From assembly GCA_020848545.1 (NCBI GenBank), contig JADLHZ010000079.1, positions 1 to 64,000 on the forward strand: a stretch of 64,000 bases of DNA, read 5' to 3'. This DNA comes from Deltaproteobacteria bacterium (GTDB lineage Bacteria; Myxococcota; JADLHZ01). Below, one piece after another: positions 1 through 9,315 of the stretch. A program made the position numbers and the translations under genes. How positions within the stretch are numbered: position 1 is the first letter of the stretch; every line of letters begins with the position of its first letter. Below the pieces are notes generated by a model. The model saw only the letters and a program-made list of their open reading frames with translations. It was not told the origin of the DNA and searched no databases.

Positions 1-2
1 CG

Positions 3-1577
3 GTCGCATCGAATGCGGCTGGCGGCATGGTGCAAGGCTACGTCTTCATCGATGTGATCAATCCGCCGGCGCCTTGCGTGATCACGACCGCGTCGCAGGT
101 GAGCGTGGGCAAGACCGGCCGCACCGCCAGCACGACGACGAGCGCGGACCACACCTATTCCTGGGCAATCTTTCCCGGCGGCCTGATCACCGGCGGCGCC
201 GCCACGGCGAACATGACCTACACCGCGCCCGGCAGCCCGATGATGCTCGACGTGAGGTGCCGCTCGACGAACGGAGCGAATGACTTCGTCGATACGACCG
301 AGGTCGTCGACGTCATCCCGTTGCCGAGCCAGTGCTCGGTGTCGATGGCGACGCAAGTGACGGTGAGTCGCCAGAACCTCCCGGCGACCGCGAACGCGCA
401 GCCGGGAGTGACGTTCAACTGGGGCGTTTCGTGTGGCGCGATCACGAGCGGGCAGGGCACGACCCAGCTGCGCTACACCGCGTGCGGATCGCCCGGCATG
501 TTCGACGTGAGCTGCCAGGCGTGCAACGGCGCCGGCGACTGCGCCACCACCTTCACGCAGACCCCGACCGCGAACCCGACGGGCATGGAGCTCATGTTCG
601 GCGCCATCGGTTCGAGCGGCCGCGTCGACGGACTGTCGAGCGGTGGCGCCTCACGCCTCAACGTTCCGCGCGGCATGGCCGTCGCACGCACGACCGGCAC
701 CATCGCGATCGCCGAGTCCGGCAACCAGTGCGTGCGCCTGATCTCCGGCAATTTCTCGCTATCGACGCTCCCCGGCATCGATTGCACGCCGGGGAGCCAG
801 ACGCTCAACTCACCCGTGGGCGTGGCGATCCGCAGCGTCGGGGTGACGCGCGAGACGTACATCGCCGACAACCTGGGGCAAACGATCTGGAAGCAGGTCG
901 ACAACGGCGCTGCGACGATCATCGCGGGCGCGTCCGGAGCCACCGGAACCGCGAACAGCGCGACCGGCACCAGCGCGCGCTTCAACTTTCCCGCCGATCT
1001 CTCGATCGATGAGCGCAACGACGCCGATCCCTCGAACGACGTGCTCTACATCGCGGACAACGCCAACCACGCGATTCGAAAGATGTCGCTCGTCGCGCCC
1101 TATGCCGTCTCGAACGCCATCGGCGCGCCAGGCACTGCGGGCACCAACTACGGCACGGCGGGGCTGCCGGTGACCGGGGCGTCGGCGCGGCTGACGAACC
1201 CGACCGCGCTCGCGATGAGTCGGGACAACCTCACGCTCTACGCCGCCGAGGTCAATGACGAAGCGATCGCGGCGTCGCTCATCGGCAGCGTGTTCCTGAT
1301 GCAGATCTACAAGTCGCCGCCTGTGCTCGGCAGCTATCGCCACGCAGCGTACGACTTCGAAGGGCGGCTGTGGCTGACCGCGACCGCGGCGGACCAGATC
1401 CGCGACGCGGCCGGGGTCGCGACCTCGATCGGCAGCGGCACCGGGACGCCGATGACGCTGCCGGCGGCGCTCGGCGGCAACTTCGACGCGCCCGACGGCA
1501 TCGTCGTCGATCCGTGGACCGGCGATCTCTATGTCAGCTCGTCGACGCAGCATGTGATCGTGCGGGTTCGGCATTAG
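3..1577 (+). CDS. Ig/PKD-like and NHL-repeat protein, 5' truncated by window edge
   Basis: The frame is open to base 3, so the ATG at 27 is probably internal and the gene begins before the window. Counting from that ATG, the product has two related beta-type modules of about 75 residues (roughly 10-90 and 95-175, each ending in a 'YTAPGSPMMLDV / YTACGSPGMFDV' strand and a Cys pair). About 320 residues of NHL-type propeller repeats follow, with recurring 'TYIADN', 'LYIADN' and 'LYVSSS' blades. Proteins of this plan are secreted or surface-exposed in Myxococcota and may bind ligand or polysaccharide through the propeller. No substrate can be named. It ends 60 bases before proC, and the two are probably not one operon. 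Confidence 0.75.
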   Translation, partial: VASNAAGGMVQGYVFIDVINPPAPCVITTASQVSVGKTGRTASTTTSADHTYSWAIFPGGLITGGAATANMTYTAPGSPMMLDVRCRSTNGANDFVDTTEVVDVIPLPSQCSVSMATQVTVSRQNLPATANAQPGVTFNWGVSCGAITSGQGTTQLRYTACGSPGMFDVSCQACNGAGDCATTFTQTPTANPTGMELMFGAIGSSGRVDGLSSGGASRLNVPRGMAVARTTGTIAIAESGNQCVRLISGNFSLSTLPGIDCTPGSQTLNSPVGVAIRSVGVTRETYIADNLGQTIWKQVDNGAATIIAGASGATGTANSATGTSARFNFPADLSIDERNDADPSNDVLYIADNANHAIRKMSLVAPYAVSNAIGAPGTAGTNYGTAGLPVTGASARLTNPTALAMSRDNLTLYAAEVNDEAIAASLIGSVFLMQIYKSPPVLGSYRHAAYDFEGRLWLTATAADQIRDAAGVATSIGSGTGTPMTLPAALGGNFDAPDGIVVDPWTGDLYVSSSTQHVIVRVRH

Positions 1578-1637
1578 GCCCGCGTCCGTACGCGCTTTTC
1601 TTGGCCCTTTGCTTACGACCCATTAAACTTCGGAGTC

Positions 1638-2426
1638 ATGGCTCGTTCTCGGCCTCAAACGCCGCGCCTCGCGGTGATCGGCGGCGGCAACCTCGGCGGC
1701 GCGTTCCTCGCCGGGCTCGCCCAGGCCGCGGGTGCGCGCTTCGTCGTCGAGCCTGACAAGGACAAGCAGCGGGCGTTGAAGGCATACGCGACGCCGTGCG
1801 CGCGCGTCGCGGATCTACCGGACGATCTCGATCTCGCGATCATCACGGTGAAGCCGCCGCTCGTCAAAGGCGTGCTCGCGGAGCTCGCGGCGAAGAAGCC
1901 GGCGCACGTCGTGTCGTTCGCTGCCGGCGTGACGCTCGCGCAAATGCGGGCGGCGATCGGCGCGCGCAAGACCACGCTCCACCGCGGAATGGCCAGCACC
2001 GCCGCGGCCAGCTGCGCGTCGACGACGACCTTGTGCGACGAGAAGAGCGCGCTGCCGCAGGCGCTCCAAGACCTGCTGGCGACGCTCGGCGAGGTCATCT
2101 CGATCGCCGATGAAAAATGGATGGACGCGATCACCGCGGTCAGCGCCAGCGCACCCGCGTTCTTCCTGCTCGCGATGGAAGGACTCTCGGACGGCGGCCT
2201 GCGCCTCGGGCTGCCGCGCGATCTCGCCGATCGCCTCGCGGTCGGCGCCGCGCGCGCTGCCGAAGCGGTCGCGCGCAAAGAGCACATGACGCGCGCCAAG
2301 CACAAGATCACCTCGCCCGGCGGCACGACGATCGCCGGCCTCACCGTTTTGGAGCGCGCCGGCGTTCACGCTGCGTTCAGCGACGCCGCGATGGCCGCCG
2401 CCGCTCGCGCCAAGGAGCTCGCATGA
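1638..2426 (+). CDS. proC: Pyrroline-5-carboxylate reductase (proline biosynthesis)
   Basis: 262 residues, normal for ProC. The cytoplasmic enzyme reduces 1-pyrroline-5-carboxylate to L-proline with NAD(P)H. A Rossmann GxGxxG (GGGNLG, residues 15-20) lies near the N-terminus, and the family's C-terminal signature is present as 'KITSPGGTTIAGL' with the helix 'AVSASAPAF' before it. Two usual features have drifted: the 'MPN' loop reads 'HRGMAST', and the Ser-Gly-Ser of the AVSGSGPAY block reads Ser-Ala-Ser, so activity or substrate preference may differ. Its stop overlaps the next start by four bases (ATGA), so the DivIVA-like gene is translationally coupled. A proC-divIVA neighbourhood is common in bacteria (yggS-proC-yggT-divIVA clusters). 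Confidence 0.9.
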   Translation: MARSRPQTPRLAVIGGGNLGGAFLAGLAQAAGARFVVEPDKDKQRALKAYATPCARVADLPDDLDLAIITVKPPLVKGVLAELAAKKPAHVVSFAAGVTLAQMRAAIGARKTTLHRGMASTAAASCASTTTLCDEKSALPQALQDLLATLGEVISIADEKWMDAITAVSASAPAFFLLAMEGLSDGGLRLGLPRDLADRLAVGAARAAEAVARKEHMTRAKHKITSPGGTTIAGLTVLERAGVHAAFSDAAMAAAARAKELA

Positions 2427-2998
2427 AGCTGACCCCGCTCGACATCCAGCAGCAACGTTTTCCGCGCGGCCTCTCCGGCTACGACAAGAAAGAGGTCCAC
2501 GCGTTCCTGGAGTTCGTCAGCCGCGAGGTAGAGTCGCTGCTCGGGGAGCTCGGCCACCTGCGCGAGCGCATCGGCAAGCAGGACGACGAGCTCTTCCGCT
2601 TCCGCGAGCGCGAAGAGACGCTGAAGGAAGCGTTGGTGACGGCGCAGAAGATGGCGGAAGACATGCGCGGCCAAGCGAAGAAAGAGTCCGACCTCATCAT
2701 CGCCGAGGCCGAGATGAAGGCGGAGCGCATCATCCACTCCGCGCACGGCCGCTTGCTGCAGATCTTGGAAGAGATCAGCGACCTGAAGCGGCAGCGCGTG
2801 CAGCTCGTGTCGGCGATCCGCCACGTGCTAGACAACCACGGCAAGCTGCTCGACACCGAGCCCGCGGAGAAGAGCGGCGAAGACGAGTCGGTCACCTACC
2901 TGCGCACCAAGGGGCCGCGCCCGGCCGTTCCCGAGGCGCCGCTGCCGCCCGCCACCTTGTCGAGCGACACGCCGCCGAAGTTGAAGGGCAAGGCGTGA
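2423..2998 (+). CDS. DivIVA-domain coiled-coil protein
   Basis: 191 residues. The N-terminus 'MKLTPLDIQQQRFPRGLSGYDKKEV' pattern (residues 1-25) is the DivIVA/GpsB membrane-targeting motif: 'TPLDI..Q.F....GYD..EV..FL'. A long, highly charged coiled coil follows (about 30-135), then a Pro-rich tail. DivIVA proteins sit at curved membrane sites and recruit growth or division factors. The start is the ATG overlapping the proC stop; a longer in-frame extension upstream merely runs through proC in another frame. It is followed 20 bases later by a giant TPR gene on the same strand, so the two may be co-expressed. The partner in this organism is unknown. Confidence 0.85.
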   Translation: MKLTPLDIQQQRFPRGLSGYDKKEVHAFLEFVSREVESLLGELGHLRERIGKQDDELFRFREREETLKEALVTAQKMAEDMRGQAKKESDLIIAEAEMKAERIIHSAHGRLLQILEEISDLKRQRVQLVSAIRHVLDNHGKLLDTEPAEKSGEDESVTYLRTKGPRPAVPEAPLPPATLSSDTPPKLKGKA

Positions 2999-3018
2999 GC
3001 CTGAGGGGATGACGCACT

Positions 3019-6000
3019 ATGCTCGGACTCGAGCTCGAAGATCTCGTCCCTGACGCGCTCGCCGGCGAACAGGCCCTGTCGGCTGTCGAGTCGCCGAAGG
3101 ATCGCGTCGACGCCTACGAGCGCGACATCGTGGCGCTTGCCGGCGACCCGAAGTCGGCGCCGCTCTTGCTCGCCCAGGGTCGCATCTTCGAAGAGCAGCT
3201 GCATCAGCTCGATCGCGCGGCCGCCTGCTACGATCGTGCGCTGAAGTGCGACCCCGCGCACGTGCCGGCGATCTTGGCCGCGCGCCGCCTGCAGACCGAG
3301 CTCGGCAACTGGACGCTCGTCGCCGATCTGCTCGAAGCCGAAGCCAAGGTGACCGAAAACGCCGAGGCGCTCGCCGCGATCCACGCCGAGCTCGCGCGCC
3401 TCTGCGAAGAGAAGCTGAACCAGCCGGATCGCGCGCGCCAAGAGTACGACGCCGCGCGAAAGGCGCAGCCGGGATCGCTGGTGCACGAGCGGGCGTATTT
3501 CCGTCACTTGCTCGATCGCGGTGATCACTTGGCCGCCTACGAGGTGCTCGACGCGCTCGCGGCAGACGTGAAGGACGCGCCCTTTCGCGCCGAGCTGCAC
3601 CGGACGCTCGCCGAGCTCGCCGGCCCGAAGCTGCAGAACCCCGAGGTCGCCGTCGCCCATCAGCGCGCGGTCATCGAGCGCGATCCGAAGGACGTGAGCG
3701 CGCGCTCGGCGATCGCCCGCGAGCTGCGCAGCCAAGGCAACTACGAGGAGCTCGCGAAGTTTCACTCGTTCGCGGCGCAGCGCACGGACGATCCCGAGGC
3801 CGCGGCGACGCACCACTACCTGGCCGCACGCGTGTTTCGCGATCATCTCGCTGAAGAAGCGCGCGCGCTCGTGGAGTTGCAGGCCGCGATCGCGAAGGTG
3901 CCGGATCATCCCCTGGCGCTGTCCGAGCTCGTGCGTTCGCTCGAAGCAGCGCAGCGCTGGCAAGAGCTCGTCGAGCTGCTCGGCAAAGAGGCGGCGGCGA
4001 CGCAGGCGCCGGAAGAGCGCGCGCAGAAGCTCTTTCGCATCGGCCAGCTGCACGAAGAGAAGCTCGGCAACGAGGCGCAGGCGGTCACGCTCTATCAGGA
4101 AGTGCTGAGCATCCGCGCCGCGTTTCTGCCGGCGTTGCAGGCCTTGGGCAAGCTGTACTCGCGCACCGGCCGCTGGAAGGAGCTCGCCGCGATGTACGAC
4201 GGCGAGATCTTGGCCACGCCGGATCCCAAGGCGAAGGTGACGAAGCTGTTCAAGCTCGCCGAAGTGCTCGAGCTGCGCCTCGACGAGCGCGAGCGCGCGA
4301 TCGCGATGTACCAGCAGATCCTCGAGCTCGAAGAAGGCTACGTGCCGGCGCTGAAGGCGCTGACGCGGATGTATCAACGCACCGAGCGCTGGGATGACCT
4401 CATCGCGCTCTACGAGCAGGAAGCGAAGAGCAGCGAAGAGCCGGAGCAGAAGATCTCGCTGCTCGAGAAGGTCGGCCAGATCTACGAAGAGAAGATGAAG
4501 GCCTCGGATCGCGCAGCGCAGACGTACCAGCGCATCCTCGACATCGCGCCCGAGCACCTGCGCACGATCCGCACGCTCGCCAGCCTCTACACGCGCACCG
4601 AGAAGTTCGAAGACCTCATCCGCATGAACGAGACCGAGGCGGGGCTCATCAACGATCAGAAGCAGGTCGTCGACTTGCTGCACCGAAACGGCGAGCTCTG
4701 CGAAGAGCGCCTGAACGACAAGAAGCGCGCGATCGAGTGCTACAAGCAGGTGCTGACCTTGGCGCCGAACTACGTGCCGGCGCTGCGCAGCCTCGGCCGC
4801 TTGTATCTGCAGAAGGGCCGCTGGGAAGAGCTCGCCGACATGTACCGGCAAGAGATCGAGGTGACGAGCACGCCCGAGCAAGCGGCGGCGCTGCACTTCA
4901 AGATCGGCGAGCTGCACCAGGACAAGCTGCTGAAGGAAGAGGCGGCGATTCAGAGCTACGAGAAGGTCATCAGCCTCGTGCCGACGCACCGCCAAGCGAT
5001 CATGGCGCTCTCTGGGCTCTTTCGCGCGCGCGGGTTGTGGCAGCGCCTGGTCGACATCTTGGAGCGCGAAGCCGAGGCGTCTGGCGATGCGACCCACAAG
5101 GCGGCGCGGCTCTACGAGGCCGGCGAGCTCTACGAGGATCGGCTGAAGGACAACGAGCAAGCGCTCGAGTGCTACGTGGCGGCGCTCCGCGCGAGCCCCG
5201 ACTTCGATCCGGCGTGGACGGCGCAGATGCGCTTGCTCGAGGAGCTCGCCGAGCACACGAAGATGACGGCGCTGCTCGGCGAGCGGCTGAAGCGGATGAA
5301 GGACGGGCCGGCGAAGCTCGAGACGGCGCTCCTCCTCGGCGGCCTCGCCTGGGCGCGCACGAACGAGCACGCCCTCGCCGTCGAAGCGTACGAAGCCGCG
5401 CAGGCGATCGCCCCGGAAGATCCGTCCGTGCTCTTGCACTTGGAGCGCGTGTATCTGCAGCGAAAGGCGCACAAGAAGGCCATCCCGGTGCTCGAGAAGC
5501 TCGCGCAGCTGACCAAGGACTCACGCGTCGCCGTCGCGTATCAGCTGCAGGCCGCCGCGCTCAAAGAGAACGTCGATCCGCCCGAGCCGAGCGCACAGAA
5601 CTATCGCGCCGTGCTCGAGCTCGACGCGACCAACGCCTTGGCGCTGCGTGCCTTGGAAGTGCAGCTGCACCACGCGCACGACGTGGCCGGCCTCGACGTC
5701 GTCTACCAGCGCATGGCGGGGAGCGCGCTTCCCTCGGTGGCGCGTACGATGATCCTCGAGCGCGCCGAGCTCCTGCTCGACTCGGGTGGGGACGTGAACG
5801 CGCTCGTTCCTTCGCTCGAAGCGTTGGTGAAGGACGATCCCACGAACCTCGCGGCGCTGCGCGTGTTGCGGCGCGCGTACGACAAAGTCGGCAATTGGCA
5901 GGGCTTCTTGCAAGCGACGGAGCAAGAAGGGCGCATGGTCGTCGACACGACGCGCGCGGTGCGTTTGCTCACCGACGTCGGCACCGTGCAGTGGCGCAAA

Positions 6001-8016
6001 CAGAACGACACGAAGAAGGCGCGGGCGAGCTTTCAAGAGGCGATCAAGCGCGACCCGAAGGCGCTGCCGCCGTTCATGGCGCTCACCGAGATGCTCAGCG
6101 CGAGCCAAGACTGGGCGGACCTCGCCAAGCTCCTCGAGGAGCGCAAGGGCGACAAAGGCGAGTTCTTAGTCGAGGCTGGCTCGATCTACTTGGCGAAGCT
6201 CAACCAGCTCGACCGCGCGCGGCACTGCTTCGAGGCGGCGCTCGAGCTCGATCGCGATCGCGTCGACACCCACGCGGCGCTCGGTGAGATCGCGCAGAAG
6301 AGCCGGGACTTCGTCGGCGCGATCGATCACTACTCGCGCGCCCTCGGGTCGCAGGCGTCGGGCGAGCAAGCGGCGGCCGTGCACGTGAAGCTCGCCGAGA
6401 TCTTCAGCCGCGACGTGAAGGATCCGGCGCGCGCGGCGAACCACGTGCGCGCGGCGTTTGCGGCGAACCCGCTCGACCCGGCGACGCTCGACATCGCGGT
6501 CAACGTGCTGACCAACGTGGGCGACGGCGCCGCGGCGAAGAGCGCGCTCAATCGCATCATCGAGCTCACGGACGACGGCGCGACGAAGGCGCAGCGCATG
6601 TGCCAGCTCGGCGAGATCTGCGTGCGCCTGCTCGGCGACGACAAGGCGGCGATCGCGGCGTACGAAGCGGCGTTGCAAGCGCTGCCGGGGCTGACGACCG
6701 CGCTCGAGCAGCTCATCTCGCTGTACGAGCGTACCGGCAACACGAAGCGCTTGCTCGAAGTGACCCGGCAGCTCGTCGAGCACACGCCGGCGGGCGAGGC
6801 CAAGGCGAAGAGCCTCCTGCACCAACGCATGGCCCAGCTCTACGCCGAGCACTTGAAGGACTATTCCTTGGCCGCGGTCGAGATGAAGCAAGCGATCGCG
6901 CTCGAGCCCGAGGAGCTCGGCCTGCGCGAGCGGCAGGCGTTGTTCTTGTCGATGAACGCTGCGACCATGTCCGAAGCCGTGACGCAGTTTCGCGCGCTGC
7001 TCGAGAAGGATCCCTTCCGCATCCCTTCGCTGCGCGCGCTCTGCCGGCTCTATGCGCAGCAAAACCAGCACGACAAAGCGTTCTGCTTCGCCGAGATGCT
7101 GGTGTTCCTGCGCGCGGCCGATCCCGAGGAGCTGAACTTCTACGCGCAGAACAAGGAGCGCGTTGCCAACTCCACCGACGTCGTGCTCTCCGAAGAGGCG
7201 TACCGGCGCGGGCTCGTCGATCCCGAGGCGAGCGGCGCCGCCGGCGACCTCATCGCCGCGCTCTCTGGTGAGCTCGAGGAGCTGTACAAGCCGAGGCGCG
7301 ACCCGGCGAGCTACGAGAAGAACGAGAAGCTCGGGCCGAAGTCGCCGGATCCGATCCGGACGCTCGTCGACTCGATCGCCCGCGTCATCGAAGCGCCGGA
7401 GCTCACGGTCTATTTGACAGCCGGGGATCCGCACGCGGTCGAGGCCGAAGTGGGCGCCGCGCTGATCGTGCCAAGGGATCTGCTCCGCCGGGTGCCGCCG
7501 AAGGAGCAACGCTTCCTCCTCGCCCGCGCGCTGCAGGCGATGAAGCGCGGCCACGCCGTCGTGCGCCGCTTCCACGGCGTGGAGCTTGCGATCTTCATCG
7601 ATGCTTTGGCGCTCGCGGTGCACTCCGGCTTCGAGCCCAACGAGCGCACCGCCGATCGCGTAGAGGCTCTGGCGAAGGCGCTCCGCGCGGCGCTCTCGCG
7701 TAAGGCGAAGAAAGCGATGGAAGCGCCGGCAAAGGCGTACAGCAGCGACGCGCGGACGCTCGACGCGAACAAGCTGATCGCGGCGATGGAGCGCACCGAG
7801 CTGCGTGCGGCGTTGACCCTGACCGGCGACTTCGAGACCAGCGCGCGGATGATCGCGAAGCAAGCCAAGCAAACGCTGCCGCTCGCCTTCAACACCGCCG
7901 CCGAGGTGCAGGAGTTCTTCGCGCGCGTGCCGGGCTTCTCCGGGGCGATGACGTTCTACCTCTCTGAAACGCACTTTGCGCTGCGCCAGAAGCTGCGCAT
8001 CGGCATCGACGCCTAG
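3019..8016 (+). CDS. Giant TPR protein A with shared C-terminal tail domain
   Basis: 1665 residues with no signal peptide or membrane helix, so probably cytoplasmic. From about residue 40 to 1300 it is an array of helical repeats arranged as a two-TPR super-repeat near 70 residues: 'Y-EEKL ... AI-Y-QIL-L-P-YVPAL-AL-RLY-RTGRW-ELI-MYE-E'. The last 328 residues (about 1338-1665, bases 7030-8016) are not TPR. They align by eye with the end of the 3682-residue protein at 37466-48514; both carry 'RAAL-(T/S)GD-E--AR' and finish with 'HFALR--L-I-I'. TPR arrays act as protein-protein scaffolds; the client is unknown. It lies 20 bases after the DivIVA-like gene on the same strand. Confidence 0.85.
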   Translation: MLGLELEDLVPDALAGEQALSAVESPKDRVDAYERDIVALAGDPKSAPLLLAQGRIFEEQLHQLDRAAACYDRALKCDPAHVPAILAARRLQTELGNWTLVADLLEAEAKVTENAEALAAIHAELARLCEEKLNQPDRARQEYDAARKAQPGSLVHERAYFRHLLDRGDHLAAYEVLDALAADVKDAPFRAELHRTLAELAGPKLQNPEVAVAHQRAVIERDPKDVSARSAIARELRSQGNYEELAKFHSFAAQRTDDPEAAATHHYLAARVFRDHLAEEARALVELQAAIAKVPDHPLALSELVRSLEAAQRWQELVELLGKEAAATQAPEERAQKLFRIGQLHEEKLGNEAQAVTLYQEVLSIRAAFLPALQALGKLYSRTGRWKELAAMYDGEILATPDPKAKVTKLFKLAEVLELRLDERERAIAMYQQILELEEGYVPALKALTRMYQRTERWDDLIALYEQEAKSSEEPEQKISLLEKVGQIYEEKMKASDRAAQTYQRILDIAPEHLRTIRTLASLYTRTEKFEDLIRMNETEAGLINDQKQVVDLLHRNGELCEERLNDKKRAIECYKQVLTLAPNYVPALRSLGRLYLQKGRWEELADMYRQEIEVTSTPEQAAALHFKIGELHQDKLLKEEAAIQSYEKVISLVPTHRQAIMALSGLFRARGLWQRLVDILEREAEASGDATHKAARLYEAGELYEDRLKDNEQALECYVAALRASPDFDPAWTAQMRLLEELAEHTKMTALLGERLKRMKDGPAKLETALLLGGLAWARTNEHALAVEAYEAAQAIAPEDPSVLLHLERVYLQRKAHKKAIPVLEKLAQLTKDSRVAVAYQLQAAALKENVDPPEPSAQNYRAVLELDATNALALRALEVQLHHAHDVAGLDVVYQRMAGSALPSVARTMILERAELLLDSGGDVNALVPSLEALVKDDPTNLAALRVLRRAYDKVGNWQGFLQATEQEGRMVVDTTRAVRLLTDVGTVQWRKQNDTKKARASFQEAIKRDPKALPPFMALTEMLSASQDWADLAKLLEERKGDKGEFLVEAGSIYLAKLNQLDRARHCFEAALELDRDRVDTHAALGEIAQKSRDFVGAIDHYSRALGSQASGEQAAAVHVKLAEIFSRDVKDPARAANHVRAAFAANPLDPATLDIAVNVLTNVGDGAAAKSALNRIIELTDDGATKAQRMCQLGEICVRLLGDDKAAIAAYEAALQALPGLTTALEQLISLYERTGNTKRLLEVTRQLVEHTPAGEAKAKSLLHQRMAQLYAEHLKDYSLAAVEMKQAIALEPEELGLRERQALFLSMNAATMSEAVTQFRALLEKDPFRIPSLRALCRLYAQQNQHDKAFCFAEMLVFLRAADPEELNFYAQNKERVANSTDVVLSEEAYRRGLVDPEASGAAGDLIAALSGELEELYKPRRDPASYEKNEKLGPKSPDPIRTLVDSIARVIEAPELTVYLTAGDPHAVEAEVGAALIVPRDLLRRVPPKEQRFLLARALQAMKRGHAVVRRFHGVELAIFIDALALAVHSGFEPNERTADRVEALAKALRAALSRKAKKAMEAPAKAYSSDARTLDANKLIAAMERTELRAALTLTGDFETSARMIAKQAKQTLPLAFNTAAEVQEFFARVPGFSGAMTFYLSETHFALRQKLRIGIDA

Positions 8017-8072
8017 CGCAGCGGACGATTTCGAAAGACAAATCCGGGCCGCCGTGTTAGGCCGCCCGCCCG

Positions 8073-9167
8073 ATGCGCGTCGTACGAAGCTCGATGTTGT
8101 TCCCTCTGATCCTGACGGCCTGCGGCGTCGAGATCATCGTCCAGCAGACGAACCCGCCGACGCCACCGAAGGTCGCGACGCTCGAGGGCGAGGAGTCCCC
8201 GTCGGAAGGTGGCGACGGCACCCCTACCGACACGTTGCCTCCAGACGTCGTCGACGTGCCGCCGCCGCCGTCGCCGGCGACGATCTCGCAGGTGACCGCC
8301 ACGGTGCTGCCGGAGACGAGCCGGAAGGCGCTCATCTTGAATGCGATCCGGGCGGCGACGACGAGCCTCCACGCCGGCCTCTATCTGCTCACCGACACCT
8401 CGATCACGACGGCGCTCACGGACGCCTACGCGCGCGGCGTCGACGTGCAGATCGTGATCGACGATTCGTTTCAGACGAGCGCGCAGAACAAGAAGAACGT
8501 CACCACACTGACGAACGCCGGCGTGCCGCTCTTGAAGAGCAAAGCGTTCACCTTCCACCACGCCAAGTACATGATCATCGACGGCAAAGAGGCGACGATC
8601 ATGACCTGCAACTTCACGGACTCGAGCTTCTCGTCGAACCGGGAGGTCGTGGCGAAGGTGAAGGACAAGGACGCGATCGCCGCGTTGGAAGCGATCTTCC
8701 AAGCAGACATGGCTGGTGCGGCAACCACCGTCGGTCTCGACTCGCTGCTCGTCGTCTCGCCGGACAACACGCGCGAGAAGCTGAACGGCCTCATCGGCAA
8801 CGCCGCGGACGAGATCTTCGTCGCGGTGCAAGCGGTCGACGACAACCCGTTCGTGTACATGCTGATCGGCATGAAGATGAAGGGCGTCAAAGTGCGCGTG
8901 CTCATCGCCGATCCAGCCGACAAGAAGGGCGACGCCGGCGACGCGCAGTGGTTGAAGAGCAAGGGCGTCGAAGTGCGCTACCTGCCGACGCCGTACCTGC
9001 ACGAGAAGGTGATCCTCGCAGACGACAAAGTCTTCGTCGGCTCGGTGAACCTGACGCAGACGTCGATCACGAAGAACCGCGAGATCGGCTTCGTCGGCGA
9101 CGCCGCCTTCACCGCGACGATGAAGACGCAGCTCGAGGCGGATTGGAGCTCGGCAGTCGTGTTTTGA
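8073..9167 (+). CDS. Phospholipase D-fold (HKD) lipoprotein
   Basis: 364 residues. A short signal peptide ends in a lipobox (LILTAC, Cys17), so the mature protein should be lipid-anchored. A Pro/Glu/Ser-rich linker (about 20-75) leads to two PLDc_2-type halves, each with a complete HxKxxxxD motif: His163-Lys165-Asp170 and His310-Lys312-Asp317, each followed by the usual 'G(S)-N-T' context ('CNFTDSS', 'SVNLTQTS'). Family members hydrolyse or transfer phosphodiesters (cardiolipin synthase-like enzymes, nucleases, phospholipases). Both catalytic motifs are intact, so it is probably active outside the cytoplasm, perhaps on phospholipids or on extracellular or prey DNA. Substrate is not readable from sequence. 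Confidence 0.85.
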   Translation: MRVVRSSMLFPLILTACGVEIIVQQTNPPTPPKVATLEGEESPSEGGDGTPTDTLPPDVVDVPPPPSPATISQVTATVLPETSRKALILNAIRAATTSLHAGLYLLTDTSITTALTDAYARGVDVQIVIDDSFQTSAQNKKNVTTLTNAGVPLLKSKAFTFHHAKYMIIDGKEATIMTCNFTDSSFSSNREVVAKVKDKDAIAALEAIFQADMAGAATTVGLDSLLVVSPDNTREKLNGLIGNAADEIFVAVQAVDDNPFVYMLIGMKMKGVKVRVLIADPADKKGDAGDAQWLKSKGVEVRYLPTPYLHEKVILADDKVFVGSVNLTQTSITKNREIGFVGDAAFTATMKTQLEADWSSAVVF

Positions 9168-9184
9168 CCTGACGCTGCGCGTTG

Positions 9185-9226
9185 CCGACACCGTTTCGGC
9201 GTCGGGTTCGCACTTTCGATGCGAAA
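9185..9226. terminator. Two small hairpins after the HKD lipoprotein gene
   Basis: Bases 9185-9193 and 9197-9205 form a nine-pair stem (one mismatch) with a TTT loop. Bases 9214-9218 and 9222-9226 form TTTCG/CGAAA with an ATG loop. No clear T-run follows, so this is a weak terminator call. They fill part of the 148-base gap before the next gene. Confidence 0.3.
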
Positions 9227-9315
9227 TCTGTCACTCTGCTAGCGTCTTATTAGCGACGATCGCGGCGAACCAAATTGGTGCGCTGCGCCAAAGTTCGCTA
9301 CGCTCAGGGTCGCTC

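Noticed and set aside
2896-5472. 858-residue minus-strand frame opposite the first giant TPR gene
   Set aside because: Arg/Leu/Ala-rich antisense shadow of a high-GC gene; no motifs, no start site.
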